NCBI GenBank assembly: GCA_002798195.1
Contig: NWQM01000016.1
Location: forward strand, 343,087 to 407,086
DNA: 64,000 nt
Reading direction: 5' to 3'
Origin: Lysobacteraceae bacterium NML03-0222
GTDB taxonomy: Bacteria > Pseudomonadota > Gammaproteobacteria > Xanthomonadales > Xanthomonadaceae
Under the pieces are notes generated by a model. It saw nothing but the letters and a program-made list of their open reading frames with translations. It was not told where the DNA came from and made no database searches. The first letter of the stretch is position 1, and the number at the start of each line of letters is the position of its first letter. Shown one piece after another: positions 1 through 7,906 of this stretch. Position numbers and translations under genes: made by a program.

Positions 1-341
1 GGTCGGCAGGCTTCCAGCCAGTCTTTAGCGACCTGCGGGAACATGGTCTTGGCGGCTCTCTTGACATTCTCTTTCTGGTTGTGCTTGTGCCAGCTGGGGT
101 CGATACCTTCGCGCAGCAGGGCGCGCGCTTCAGTGCGTCGTTGTCTAGCTTCTGCCAAAGAGACTTCGGGGTACATGCCAAACGCCAGCAGTTTTTCCTT
201 GCCTGCAAAGCGGTACTTCATCCGCCATGCTCTCGCTCCTGTCTTCTGCACATGCAGATACAAGCCGCCTCCGTCGAAGTGTTTGGCTGTGGGTAAATGC
301 TTGAGCGCCACTGCTTGCAGTTTGCCGGTTTCCTTTGCCAT
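1..341 (-). CDS. P4-type tyrosine integrase, N-terminal part (runs off window)
   Basis: The minus strand from ATG at 341 stays open to the window edge (113 codons, no stop). The protein begins MAKETGKLQAVALKHL and contains GGGLYLHVQKTGARAWRMKY, then a GMYPEVSLAEAR block. This is the N-terminal arm-binding domain (DUF4102 type) of P4/CP4-57-like integrases. The catalytic domain would lie outside the window. These enzymes insert islands at the 3' ends of tRNA genes, and the tRNA-Leu 3' end lies 183 bp upstream. The gene is not the integrase of the 568-12446 element, which has its own at 753. Confidence 0.85.
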   Translation of the reverse strand, partial: MAKETGKLQAVALKHLPTAKHFDGGGLYLHVQKTGARAWRMKYRFAGKEKLLAFGMYPEVSLAEARQRRTEARALLREGIDPSWHKHNQKENVKRAAKTMFPQVAKDWLEACR

Positions 342-383
342 ATCTGTACCCCTCTATTTGGGCACATAGTAGCATGACTTTTT

Positions 384-407
384 CGATACCCCCACCGATA
401 CCCCCAC
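384..407. repeat. Two tandem 12-bp direct repeats upstream of the P4-type integrase
   Basis: The unit cgatacccccac occurs twice back to back (384-395 and 396-407), between the integrase start and the tRNA end. Short tandem repeats here are typical of integrase arm-binding or excisionase sites. That role is inferred. Confidence 0.5.
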
Positions 408-448
408 ACCAGCCGGGATTGAGGGGAACCCTTTGAAACACTCAGAAA

Positions 449-477
449 CAAAAAAACCCACACATGGTGGGCTTTTT
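449..477. terminator. Probable bidirectional terminator after tRNA-Leu
   Basis: An A-run (449-456) precedes a short stem CCCAC (457-461)/GTGGG (467-471), and a T-run follows (473-477). On the minus strand it would end transcription of the tRNA-Leu locus. The stem is short, so confidence is moderate. Confidence 0.45.
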
Positions 478-523
478 AGGGGGTTTTGGGTTGTTCAGGA
501 AACCCCTTGAAACGTCCTTGTTG

Positions 524-576
524 TGCCCGGGGCGGGGCTCGAACCCGCATGGTGTTGCCACCGAGGGATTTTAAGT
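524..576 (-). pseudogene. tRNA-Leu(UAA), detached 3' half
   Basis: Read on the minus strand this is anticodon loop, 3' anticodon stem TCCCT, variable arm, T arm with GGTTCGAGCC, and acceptor strand CCCGGGC plus discriminator A. Joined to the 5' half at 12438-12477 it gives a regular 84-nt tRNA-Leu with a GCCCGGG/CCCGGGC acceptor stem and anticodon UAA, very like E. coli leuZ. The two halves are separated by the 11.9 kb element. After the discriminator the sequence reads CAA, not CCA. In this position the gene cannot give a tRNA. Confidence 0.85.
568..576. other. Left attachment core (9 bp)
   Basis: The sequence attttaagt equals the copy at 12438-12446. It is the anticodon loop of the split tRNA-Leu (CTTAAAA plus one flanking base on each side, on the minus strand). 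Tyrosine recombinases often use the anticodon loop as crossover region. Confidence 0.8.
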
Positions 577-752
577 TCACATTTTGCCATCATTTGGCAG
601 CAGTTAGAGGCATTTAGGCTCCGCATCTCAACAAAATGATTGGCTGCGAAGGCGGTTTGGCCAAGAGTTCGGCATCCAGAGGCATACCTAGTCCGGCACC
701 TGCACGGTTCGCGGACGGTTCGCCACCCTGGGCCAACAACTGGAGCACCGCC

Positions 753-2030
753 ATGCCAACCTTCGCACCTACCAAGCTCACGATCCGCTTCGTCGAGAAC
801 CTGCCGCACGCCGAGCGCGACCCAACCTCCGGGCGCATCCTATCGTACTCCGTCCGGGACACCCTCGTCCCTGGGCTGATGGTTGTCGTGAATGCGAACT
901 CCAAGTCGTTCGCTGTCCAGCGCGACCTGTATTCCGAAGAGCGCGACGCCCAAGGCCGCCGCGTGAAGCTCGGCACCCGCCGCGTTCGCCTGGGCGACGC
1001 CAAGGGCTTCCTGTCCATCGAGGCCGTCCGGGCGAAGGCCCAGGAGGTCATCAACCAGCTCCGGGCAGGCATCGACCCGAACAAGCCCGCCGAGCCCGAG
1101 GCGCTGCCGGAGCCGAAGAAGGAATTCACCTTCGCCCAGGCGCTGGACTCCTACATCGACCGCTGCGAGCGCAAGGCCCGCCGCCCGAGCACCGTCCTGG
1201 GCTACCGGAACCTGTTCGAGCGTTACCTCAAGGACTGGGCCGACCGCCCGCTGCGCGAGATCGGCGACGACACCCTGGGCGTGGATGAGCGCCACCGCAC
1301 CATTACCAAGAACAACGGGCCAGTGGCTGCCAACCAGACCATGCGCCTCGTCCGGGCTGTCTATCGGCACGCCCGCCGCAAGATGCGAGACCTCCCGCCG
1401 CCGCCCACCGACGCGGTGGATTTCAATGACGAGAAGCGCCGGGATGTCATCGTTACCGACTGGCCCGCCTTCTGGGCTGCGGTGCAGGGGCTTCGCAACC
1501 CGGTAACGCGAGACTGGTATCTGTTCTTGGCCTTCACCGGCATGCGCCGGGGTGCCGCCAGCGAGGCCCGCGTCGAACACCTGGACTTGGAGAACGGCTT
1601 CCTACACGTGCCCAACCCGAAGGGCGGGCCGAAGCGGGCCTTCGACCTTCCGCTGTCGGCCTTCCTCGTGGATATGCTGCGCCAGCGCGTCAAGGAGAAC
1701 GCCGAGGTCTTCGGCAAGGACTACCCGTGGCTCTTCCCGTCGCACACCTCGGGCAAGGGGCACCTCACCCAGTCCCACGTCAGGCACGCAGGACTGGTGA
1801 ATCCGCACGCGCTGCGCCACTCCTACGCGACCGCTGCCGCAGCCGTTGGGCTAGACCCCTTCACGATCAAGCTCCTGCTCAACCACCAACTGCCGGGCGT
1901 AACGGGCGGCTACATCCACGGCTCGGCGCTCGGAGCAACGCTCAGAGAGGCGCAGGGCCGCGTTTCGGCCTACCTCCTGGGCCAAATTCACGGCAACGTC
2001 CTAGCCCTCCCTAGGCGGGCTGTGGCGTAA
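753..2030 (+). CDS. int: Tyrosine recombinase (satellite integrase)
   Basis: This 425-residue protein is a site-specific tyrosine recombinase. The catalytic set is visible: Arg in FTGMRRGA (near 264), Lys in the PKGGPKR hairpin, HALRH (His 352, Arg 355), His in LLNHQ (378) and the nucleophile Tyr 387 in GGYIHG. An arm-binding region comes first, then a core-binding domain with YIDRCERKARRPSTVLGYRN. The frame is open from 636, but ATG 753 is preferred because the GGAG at 742-745 sits at the right distance and homology-like sequence starts there. The gene lies 180 bp inside the left att core and reads into the element, so it is the likely enzyme for integration in tRNA-Leu. Confidence 0.9.
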   Translation: MPTFAPTKLTIRFVENLPHAERDPTSGRILSYSVRDTLVPGLMVVVNANSKSFAVQRDLYSEERDAQGRRVKLGTRRVRLGDAKGFLSIEAVRAKAQEVINQLRAGIDPNKPAEPEALPEPKKEFTFAQALDSYIDRCERKARRPSTVLGYRNLFERYLKDWADRPLREIGDDTLGVDERHRTITKNNGPVAANQTMRLVRAVYRHARRKMRDLPPPPTDAVDFNDEKRRDVIVTDWPAFWAAVQGLRNPVTRDWYLFLAFTGMRRGAASEARVEHLDLENGFLHVPNPKGGPKRAFDLPLSAFLVDMLRQRVKENAEVFGKDYPWLFPSHTSGKGHLTQSHVRHAGLVNPHALRHSYATAAAAVGLDPFTIKLLLNHQLPGVTGGYIHGSALGATLREAQGRVSAYLLGQIHGNVLALPRRAVA

Positions 2031-2222
2031 CAGCCCAGGGTCGCCCAGGCGACCCGCAACGGGTAACATGGCAGGTTTGGCGCTCGGAGCCTTCGATAGG
2101 CGCAGGGGAGTATTGGTTGCTGGCTCGGCACAACGAGACCAGCAACCGAGGCCGCCGAGAGTGGCGCGAACCGCGAGACGCACCGCCCTGGCAACGGGGC
2201 AGCACAGAGAAATTCAGACGAT

Positions 2223-3140
2223 ATGCTAACCGAAGATCAGGAAATTTCCTCGGCAACATCCAGCCCGAGGACGGAGCCGCTGCCGCTGGTGGGCAGCAGC
2301 TTCGACGAATCCCCATTCATGAAGCCCAGCGGCTCGCTGGCTCCGTACTTCAAGACCGACCACGGGGCGGTCTTCGATCAAGATTGCCTCGTGTTCCTGC
2401 GCGGCATCAAAGATTCAGTCGTGGATACCGTATTTGCCGACCCGCCGTTCAACCTGAAGAAGGAATACGGGGCGAAGTCCAACGACGATATTCCCGACCA
2501 CGAATATCTCGCTTGGTGCCGCGAGTGGATCAACGAGGCCGCCCGTACCCTCAAGCCGGGCGGTGCCTTCTTCCTCTACAACCTGCCCAAGTGGAACATG
2601 TTCCTGGGCACGTACCTGGCCGAGGCGGGCCTGGAGTTCCGGCACTGGATTGCCGTCGATATCAAGTTCGGGCTACCTATCCCGAAGCGCCTCTACCCGA
2701 GCCACTACAGCCTGTTGTACTTCACGAAGGGCAAGCCCAAGACCTTCCGCAAGGTGCGGACGCCTATCGAGCTATGCCGCCACTGCAAGGGCGAGATCAA
2801 GGACTACGGCGGCCACCGGAACAAGATGAATCCGAAAGGCGTGAATCTCACCGACGTTTGGAACGACATTGCGCCGGTTCGTCACTGGAAGTACAAGTCC
2901 AGCGAGCGGAAGGCCAACGCGCTGTCATCCAAGCTGCTGGACCGTGTCGTGGAGATTTCCACCGAGCCGGGCGACCTAGTCATCGACCCGTTCGGCGGCA
3001 GCGGAACCACGTTCGCAGTCTGTGAGGCGAAGCACCGACGCTGGCTGGGCACCGATATCGACTTCGCCCCCGTTATCAAGGAGCGGCTGTCGGGGGACTT
3101 GTTCCTGCACAAGAACACCGACGTGCTCGACCTCGACTAG
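2223..3140 (+). CDS. DNA methyltransferase of a type II R-M system (N6-adenine/N4-cytosine, beta class)
   Basis: The 305-residue protein carries the catalytic motif IV DPPF at Asp 73 and the AdoMet-binding motif I DPFGGSGTT at Asp 255. The order IV before I is that of beta-class amino-methyltransferases (N6_N4_Mtase family). It would methylate adenine or cytosine N4 in a short target and protect the DNA from the nuclease encoded convergently at 3137-3796; the two stop codons overlap. The target sequence cannot be read from the protein. An additional phage-protective role for the satellite is inferred. Confidence 0.88.
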   Translation: MLTEDQEISSATSSPRTEPLPLVGSSFDESPFMKPSGSLAPYFKTDHGAVFDQDCLVFLRGIKDSVVDTVFADPPFNLKKEYGAKSNDDIPDHEYLAWCREWINEAARTLKPGGAFFLYNLPKWNMFLGTYLAEAGLEFRHWIAVDIKFGLPIPKRLYPSHYSLLYFTKGKPKTFRKVRTPIELCRHCKGEIKDYGGHRNKMNPKGVNLTDVWNDIAPVRHWKYKSSERKANALSSKLLDRVVEISTEPGDLVIDPFGGSGTTFAVCEAKHRRWLGTDIDFAPVIKERLSGDLFLHKNTDVLDLD

Positions 3141-3796
3141 ACCTGGGCGCGTCCGTCGGTGCCCTTCGGAATCCTGGGCACGGTGTCACTCGTGGCGTCG
3201 TGCTCGATGACGACAATTTCCAGAATGCCCTCCTCGCAAGGGGTGGCGCTCCACACCGGAAAATAGGGTTCCAGCTCAGCGATGTTGCCGATTCGGTCTG
3301 TCAGGTACGGGTACAGCGCCCGCGAGGGCACCACCAGAATGCCGGCCTTGATGGCTCCCTGCAGCAGGCCCAGGCACATCTTGTTCAGCGAGCGATGGCT
3401 CGACGAGATGTTCCCCGTCTCCCACTCAAGGCAGACGATGCCCTCGTCGCAGTAGTAGGCCGCGTCCATGTTGCCGGGGCGGATGCGCTCGCCGACCGGC
3501 CAGGGGGCTTCTGCAACCCACTCGTTGTGGAGCACCGGCTGGCCTGCCGCCGTCCGGGCCTTGTGGTTGAGTCCGCTGCGGACAAGACGCCGGATCGTTT
3601 CGTCCTTGATGGGCTTCACCCCGTTACCTTCGCCGCGCTTCTTGCCGCTCTCCGGGCGGATGGTGAATGAACCAGAACCGGGCGGCCAATCAGCAGCCCG
3701 AACGGCGGTATGCACCTCGTCCCGCAGCGCTGCCCACTCAGGCGAATTGGCGAATGCTCCCCGTGAGATCAGCGTCTCAACCCTAACAATCTTCAT
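3137..3796 (-). CDS. Putative type II restriction endonuclease (BglII/BamHI/BstYI-like)
   Basis: A 219-residue protein convergent with the methyltransferase and overlapping its end by 4 bp, the normal arrangement of a type II restriction gene. The centre has a PD-(D/E)xK-like core: Asp 111 in GNMDAAYYC, then Glu 124 and Glu 126 in CLEWETGN, followed by SSSHRSLNKM. A D...ExE core of this kind occurs in the BamHI/BglII/BstYI group, which cut around GATC. Family and site are judged by eye only. If it is one of that group, GATC-containing targets are likely. The low sequence similarity usual for such enzymes keeps confidence moderate. Confidence 0.6.
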   Translation of the reverse strand: MKIVRVETLISRGAFANSPEWAALRDEVHTAVRAADWPPGSGSFTIRPESGKKRGEGNGVKPIKDETIRRLVRSGLNHKARTAAGQPVLHNEWVAEAPWPVGERIRPGNMDAAYYCDEGIVCLEWETGNISSSHRSLNKMCLGLLQGAIKAGILVVPSRALYPYLTDRIGNIAELEPYFPVWSATPCEEGILEIVVIEHDATSDTVPRIPKGTDGRAQV

Positions 3797-4227
3797 CCTT
3801 GGCTCTCATAGCTAAAAGCCATGAGGCTAACGCTGACACCTCCACTTGTCGAGCGCATAACCGGGTAACGCCGCGTTACCACTCTGGCATGGTCTGGCGG
3901 GCCGCTGGCGCTCCCTGGGCAGTGCGCGCACCGCGAGGCCGACCGCGTGCCTTTCTCATGACATCTCAGGAATGGCGCTGGCCGGTGTCAGGAGGAACGG
4001 TTGTCCTGTTGCGGCTGGGAGCGTAGATGCCAGATAATTGGGGTCGTTAGCGAGAGCGTGCCTGAATCGACAGGACGAACCAGGACGGCCTACGGAGGGC
4101 CGACCAGTAGCGGTGGCAGTCCGCAGCTAACAGCCGAACCCGTTCCCGCCGAGTGGGTTCTCATGCTTCGCCCGGCATTGTCTCGGGGCGGCTCCGGATC
4201 TTGGCGACATCAGATTCGGAGACTCTC
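3797..4227. promoter_or_regulatory. 431-bp divergent control region with a perfect palindrome
   Basis: No credible gene is seen between the leftward restriction gene and the rightward AlpA-like gene. At 3864-3880 lies the perfect inverted repeat GGTAACG-CCG-CGTTACC, 68 bp upstream of the restriction gene. The half-sequence GGTAAC recurs at 2062-2067 in front of the methyltransferase. It is a candidate operator that could time expression of the R-M pair. No convincing -35/-10 pair was found. Confidence 0.4.
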
Positions 4228-4479
4228 ATGTCCAGCATCCCTGCCCAAGACGGCAACCTCGCCGAAGAAATTTCCTTCAACGTCCCGAAGCGGTGGCTCC
4301 GCGCCCGTGAAGCTGCCGAGTACCTGGGCGTTTCCGTGCCGCACCTCGCCCGACTGCGCGAGCTGAGAAAAGGCCCGCCGTACCGCAAGTTCGGCAGCGT
4401 TGTCCTGTACGACATCCACGAGCTGGACGCCTTCGTCCTGGCACAGCCCCGCTTTGAAACCAAAGGGGGTGGCCTGTGA
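4228..4479 (+). CDS. AlpA/MerR-like helix-turn-helix regulator or excisionase
   Basis: An 83-residue protein with a winged helix-turn-helix of the HTH_17 type: RAREAAEYLGVSVPHLARLR, then GPPYRKFGSVVLYDIHELDAFV, a typical recognition helix plus wing. Small proteins of this kind act as AlpA-type activators or as excisionases in P4-like elements and PICIs. ATG 4228 is chosen over the upstream open frame because CGGAG lies just before it. The stop overlaps the GTG start of the replication gene (GTGA), so the two are translationally coupled. Confidence 0.75.
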   Translation: MSSIPAQDGNLAEEISFNVPKRWLRAREAAEYLGVSVPHLARLRELRKGPPYRKFGSVVLYDIHELDAFVLAQPRFETKGGGL

Positions 4480-6857
4480 GCGATTTTCTGGACACTCGAA
4501 AAGGTGAAAGCCCCGCTTCCGGGGCGACAGAAGACGGGGCTTTCGGAGCAAAGCGAGAAGGAAGCGATACTCAAGCTGAATTCTCGGCGGCACAGGCTAC
4601 CCCGGCAATCATCGACACCACTGCCGCTGTCAGTTTCTTGCAGTGGCTCCGCCCGGAAGGCCCGTGGCTGCTGGTCGCCAAGCACCCCGAGCGGAACGGG
4701 TTCCGGCCCAAGCTGTTCGCGCCTAGACAAGAGGCCGACCTCGCCCAGTGGCTGGCGGGCCTGTCTTCGCAGAACGTCTATTACCACCGGAACCCCACCC
4801 GCGACGGGCTGGGGAAGAAGGCCGCCAAGTCGGACGTTACCGCCGTGCGCTTCCTGCACGTGGATATCGACCCGCGTGCAGGAGAGGACGTGGGCGACGA
4901 GCGCCAGCGCATCATCGGCCGCCTGACGCACAACTTGCCGAAGGAGCTGCCGCCGCCCACCGCAATCATCAGCTCCGGCGCTGGTGCCCAGGCGCTGTGG
5001 GCGCTGCGCGAGCCAATCCTCTTGGACGGCTCCGAGGCCCAGGCGGCAGAGGCCGAGCGTTACACCCGCTGGATTCAGGGCGTGTTCAGCAAGGGCGAGT
5101 CCGGCGGGGCTGACAACTGCCACAACGTGGATCGCATCCTTCGCCTGCCGGGCAGCATCAACAACCCGGACGCCAAGAAGCGGGCCAAGGGCCGCACCGC
5201 TGCCCCGGCCACCGTCGTGGAACTGCACCCCGAGCGCGTCTATGGCCTGGAGAGCTTCCAGCAGGCTCCGGCCCAAGGTGCCGCCGCGCCCGCCACCGTG
5301 CGCTCCTCTGGCGCGGCTCTCGCCGCTGTCCCGCTGGGCGAGGTGGAGCCCTTGGAGTCGGTGGATGCCCTCGACAAGTGGAACGTGCCGGGCTGGCTGA
5401 AGGTGCTGATTGTCCAAGGCAACGATCCCGACAACCCGACCAAGTACCCGAGTCGTTCCGAGGCGCTGTTCGCTGCCTCGTGTGGGCTGGTGCGCCAGGG
5501 GGTGCCCGACGAGGTGATTTTCTCGGTGCTCACCGACGAGTCGTTCGGGATTGCCGAATCGGTGGTCGAACACAAGAGCCCAGAGAAGTACGCACGTCGC
5601 CAGATCGACAAAGCCCATGAGGCCGTTGGCCAGGACGTGGGCTGGAACCCGACCAACAAGGCTGGCGAGCCGCTGAAGAGCCTGCACAACACCATCACGG
5701 CCCTGAGGCTGATCGGTCTGGAGTGCAGCTATGACCTGTTCCGCCGCCGGAACATGGCCGGGCACCACCAGATGCAGGAGCTTTCCGGTGAGTTCTCCGA
5801 CAGGGCCGAGGTGCTGATTCGGCGCGAAATTCGCTGCCGCTTCGGCTTCGATCCGGGCAAGGAGTACGTCCGCGACGCGGTGCTGGAGCTATGCGCCTTG
5901 GGCAGCTTCGACCCGCTCCGGGATCATCTGCACGGCCTGCCCACTTGGGACGGGGTGCCCAGGCTGGACTCCTGGCTCGTCCGCTATCTGGGCGCAGAGG
6001 ATTCGCCCTACATCCGGGCCGCTGGCGCTACTTGGCTCGTGGCAGCGATGGCCCGCGCCTTCGAGCCGGGCACCAAGTTCGACCACATGCTGGTGCTCGT
6101 GGGTGCCCAGGGGCGTGGGAAGTCGTCCGCGCTCAACATCCTCGCCGGGGAGTTCTTCAGCGATGCGAACTTCCTCGATGCCCAGGACACCCGCGAAGTT
6201 CTGGAGGCAACGGAAGGGGCGTGGATCGTTGAATGTGCGGAGCTGGCCGGGATGCGTCGGAAAGACGTGGAGACGCTGAAGCACGAGATCACCCGGCGAG
6301 AAGACCGGGGCCGCCCTGCCTATGCGCGGACGGTCATGTCGGTAAAGCGTCGCTTCGTCCTGGCGGGCACCACCAACAGCGGGCGCTTCCTGCACGACGA
6401 GACGGGCAACCGTCGCTTCTGGCCGGTGGAGGTTGGCGAGATCGACCTGCCTGGGCTGCAAGCCGACCGCGACCAGATTCTGGCCGAGGCGCTGGCCCGC
6501 TACCACAGTGGCGACTTCCAGTTGTTCCTGACAGACGAGGCGCTGGAGGGTGCCCAACTGGCCCAGGAGGCCCGCCGCACCGTGGAGGATGGTTTCCTGG
6601 AGATCGCCGAAGGGCTGCACCCCGAAGGCTTCTACGAGGGCACGGCAGCCATCCGCACGGATACGGTGTATCAGTCCATGGGCATCCCGCCCGAGCGCCG
6701 ACGCGGGCAGCTCGCCACCGATGTGCGCCGGGCAATGGAGGAAGCTGGGTGGAAGCCGTCGCAGGGCTCCGTGCGCTGGCAGGGCAAGAAGCAGCGCCTG
6801 TACCTCTGGGCGAAGGACGAACCGCCACCGCCGCCCGTATCGGCACAACCGTTCTAA
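4476..6857 (+). CDS. PrimPol-like primase fused to VapE-type helicase (satellite replication protein)
   Basis: The 793-residue protein has two parts. The first ~270 residues look like an archaeo-eukaryotic-type primase/polymerase: FLHVDIDPRAGED (Asp 130 and 132), then HNVDRILRLPGSINNP near 215. The second, from about 480, is a virulence-associated protein E (VapE) superfamily 3-like helicase with Walker A GAQGRGKSS near 543-551, an acidic WIVECAEL motif, and TTNSGRFLHDETGNRRFWPV. Such proteins start replication of satellites and plasmids. The start is GTG 4476, overlapping the alpA-like stop. A strong terminator and a repeat-rich region follow at once. Confidence 0.85.
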   Translation: MSDFLDTRKGESPASGATEDGAFGAKREGSDTQAEFSAAQATPAIIDTTAAVSFLQWLRPEGPWLLVAKHPERNGFRPKLFAPRQEADLAQWLAGLSSQNVYYHRNPTRDGLGKKAAKSDVTAVRFLHVDIDPRAGEDVGDERQRIIGRLTHNLPKELPPPTAIISSGAGAQALWALREPILLDGSEAQAAEAERYTRWIQGVFSKGESGGADNCHNVDRILRLPGSINNPDAKKRAKGRTAAPATVVELHPERVYGLESFQQAPAQGAAAPATVRSSGAALAAVPLGEVEPLESVDALDKWNVPGWLKVLIVQGNDPDNPTKYPSRSEALFAASCGLVRQGVPDEVIFSVLTDESFGIAESVVEHKSPEKYARRQIDKAHEAVGQDVGWNPTNKAGEPLKSLHNTITALRLIGLECSYDLFRRRNMAGHHQMQELSGEFSDRAEVLIRREIRCRFGFDPGKEYVRDAVLELCALGSFDPLRDHLHGLPTWDGVPRLDSWLVRYLGAEDSPYIRAAGATWLVAAMARAFEPGTKFDHMLVLVGAQGRGKSSALNILAGEFFSDANFLDAQDTREVLEATEGAWIVECAELAGMRRKDVETLKHEITRREDRGRPAYARTVMSVKRRFVLAGTTNSGRFLHDETGNRRFWPVEVGEIDLPGLQADRDQILAEALARYHSGDFQLFLTDEALEGAQLAQEARRTVEDGFLEIAEGLHPEGFYEGTAAIRTDTVYQSMGIPPERRRGQLATDVRRAMEEAGWKPSQGSVRWQGKKQRLYLWAKDEPPPPPVSAQPF

Positions 6858-6862
6858 CCACT

Positions 6863-6885
6863 CGGGGGCTTCGGCCCCCGTTTTT
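6863..6885 (+). terminator. Rho-independent terminator after the replication gene
   Basis: A perfect stem CGGGGGC/GCCCCCG with a TTCG tetraloop (6863-6880) is followed by TTTTT (6881-6885). Confidence 0.9.
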
Positions 6886-7569
6886 GTGCGTGCCTGCCCC
6901 GCGTTCCGCGCTCCGTTCCGGGTAGGGTTCCGGGCTGGGAGCCTGCAGAGACGCGGGTTCTAGGCCCGGAACGAACGGGCCGAAGAACGTGCGTATATAG
7001 GGGCTACCTCTACCGCCCCGGTGCCCACACCACACTGCTGTGGTGTAGTCCTCTGCCTCTCTCTACCTCTTACTTAATTCCTTCGTTCCGTTAGTTCCGG
7101 GGAGCTAGGAGCCTGTATCTACGCGGGTTTGGGCCGGAACGCTGGTCCGGCTGATGGCGTTCCGCCTGCGTTCCTGCGTTCCGCCTGGGCAGCAGGGCGC
7201 TACTCCTGACATATCCATCTCAGCTGACACATCGCGCACGCGCACGGGCCAGCCTGCCTGCGCTCCCGCGCCCTGGGCCGCCCTCGCAGCCCCGAGAGCG
7301 CCTACCAGCGCCACCCTCAGCCGCTGCCCTACCTGGGCCGCGCCGCCGCTCCTAGGCCCGCCTAGGAGGTGCAGCGGAACGCCCCGGTAAGTTCGATTTA
7401 CCACGCCCCGCCAGCGAGACCGGCCCGCCGCCCTGGGCTGCTCGCTGCCGACCGTGGAGCGCACCGTACAGCGCCTTCCTGGGCCGCTCACCGCCCGCCA
7501 AAACTGATATCGCCGCCGCTGCCGGGCCGAGATCATTTCCCTTGAGAACGCAAGCACCAGGGAATCCGC
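6886..7569. other. Non-coding repeat-rich region, candidate replication origin of the satellite
   Basis: No gene with good codon use is seen in 684 bp. The region has two imperfect ~46-bp direct copies (6935-6980 and 7105-7150) that share GGAGCCTG, ACGCGGGTT and GGCC(C)GGAACG, and many short GTTCCG/CGGAAC elements. An 8-bp hairpin ACACCACA-CTGC-TGTGGTGT lies between the copies at 7027-7046. Repeats plus a hairpin directly behind a primase/helicase gene suggest iterons of an origin. That role is inferred. Confidence 0.45.
6935..7150 (+). repeat. Pair of imperfect ~46-bp direct repeats
   Basis: Copy 1 (6935-6980) starts ctgggagcctgcagagacgc and copy 2 (7105-7150) starts ctaggagcctgtatctacgc. 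Both continue with gggtt and a GGCC..GGAACG block. They flank the hairpin at 7027-7046. Confidence 0.6.
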
Positions 7570-7905
7570 ATGACATTGACCGCCCGCGCACCAGCCCAGA
7601 GAGGAATCGACCTGTACCGAATCGAGCAGGACGAGGACGAAGCCCGCGACAGCCCCGAGCGCCAGCTCGCCGCCGCCGTCCTTCTCCAGGCATGGAACGA
7701 CGCAAACGCGACGCCCGAAACGGTGAAATACGCGAAGGGAAGCGGAGGCTTCACGCCCGAGCACCTCGTCCGAACGGCGCGACGGTTCCTGACGGACAAG
7801 CGGGGCTCCTGGGCACGACAGCGCCAGCTCTTCACGAGCGCGTTATCCGTTGATGATGAGGCCATCCGCCTGCGTGCGGTGACCCAGTTTGGAGAGGGAC
7901 ACTGA
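7570..7905 (+). CDS. Unknown satellite protein, 111 residues
   Basis: I do not recognise this protein. It is charged and mostly helical in appearance (EQDEDEARDSPERQLAAAVL, then LVRTARRFLTDKRGSWARQR), with no signal peptide or membrane segment. The ATG follows an AGGGAA at normal distance. Its stop is one base before the start of the terminase-like gene, so the two are probably cotranscribed and the product may belong to the packaging or regulatory group of the satellite. Confidence 0.6.
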   Translation: MTLTARAPAQRGIDLYRIEQDEDEARDSPERQLAAAVLLQAWNDANATPETVKYAKGSGGFTPEHLVRTARRFLTDKRGSWARQRQLFTSALSVDDEAIRLRAVTQFGEGH

Positions 7906-7906
7906 G

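Larger units (their letters stand above)
1..523. mobile_element. Edge of an integrative element abutting tRNA-Leu
   Basis: The stretch holds the 5' part of a P4-type integrase gene reading leftward, a pair of tandem 12-bp repeats and a terminator, and it starts at the 3' end of the split tRNA-Leu(UAA). An integrase gene reading away from a tRNA 3' end is the usual layout of genomic islands integrated at tRNA genes. The rest of the element lies outside the window, so its size and cargo are unknown. Confidence 0.6.
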
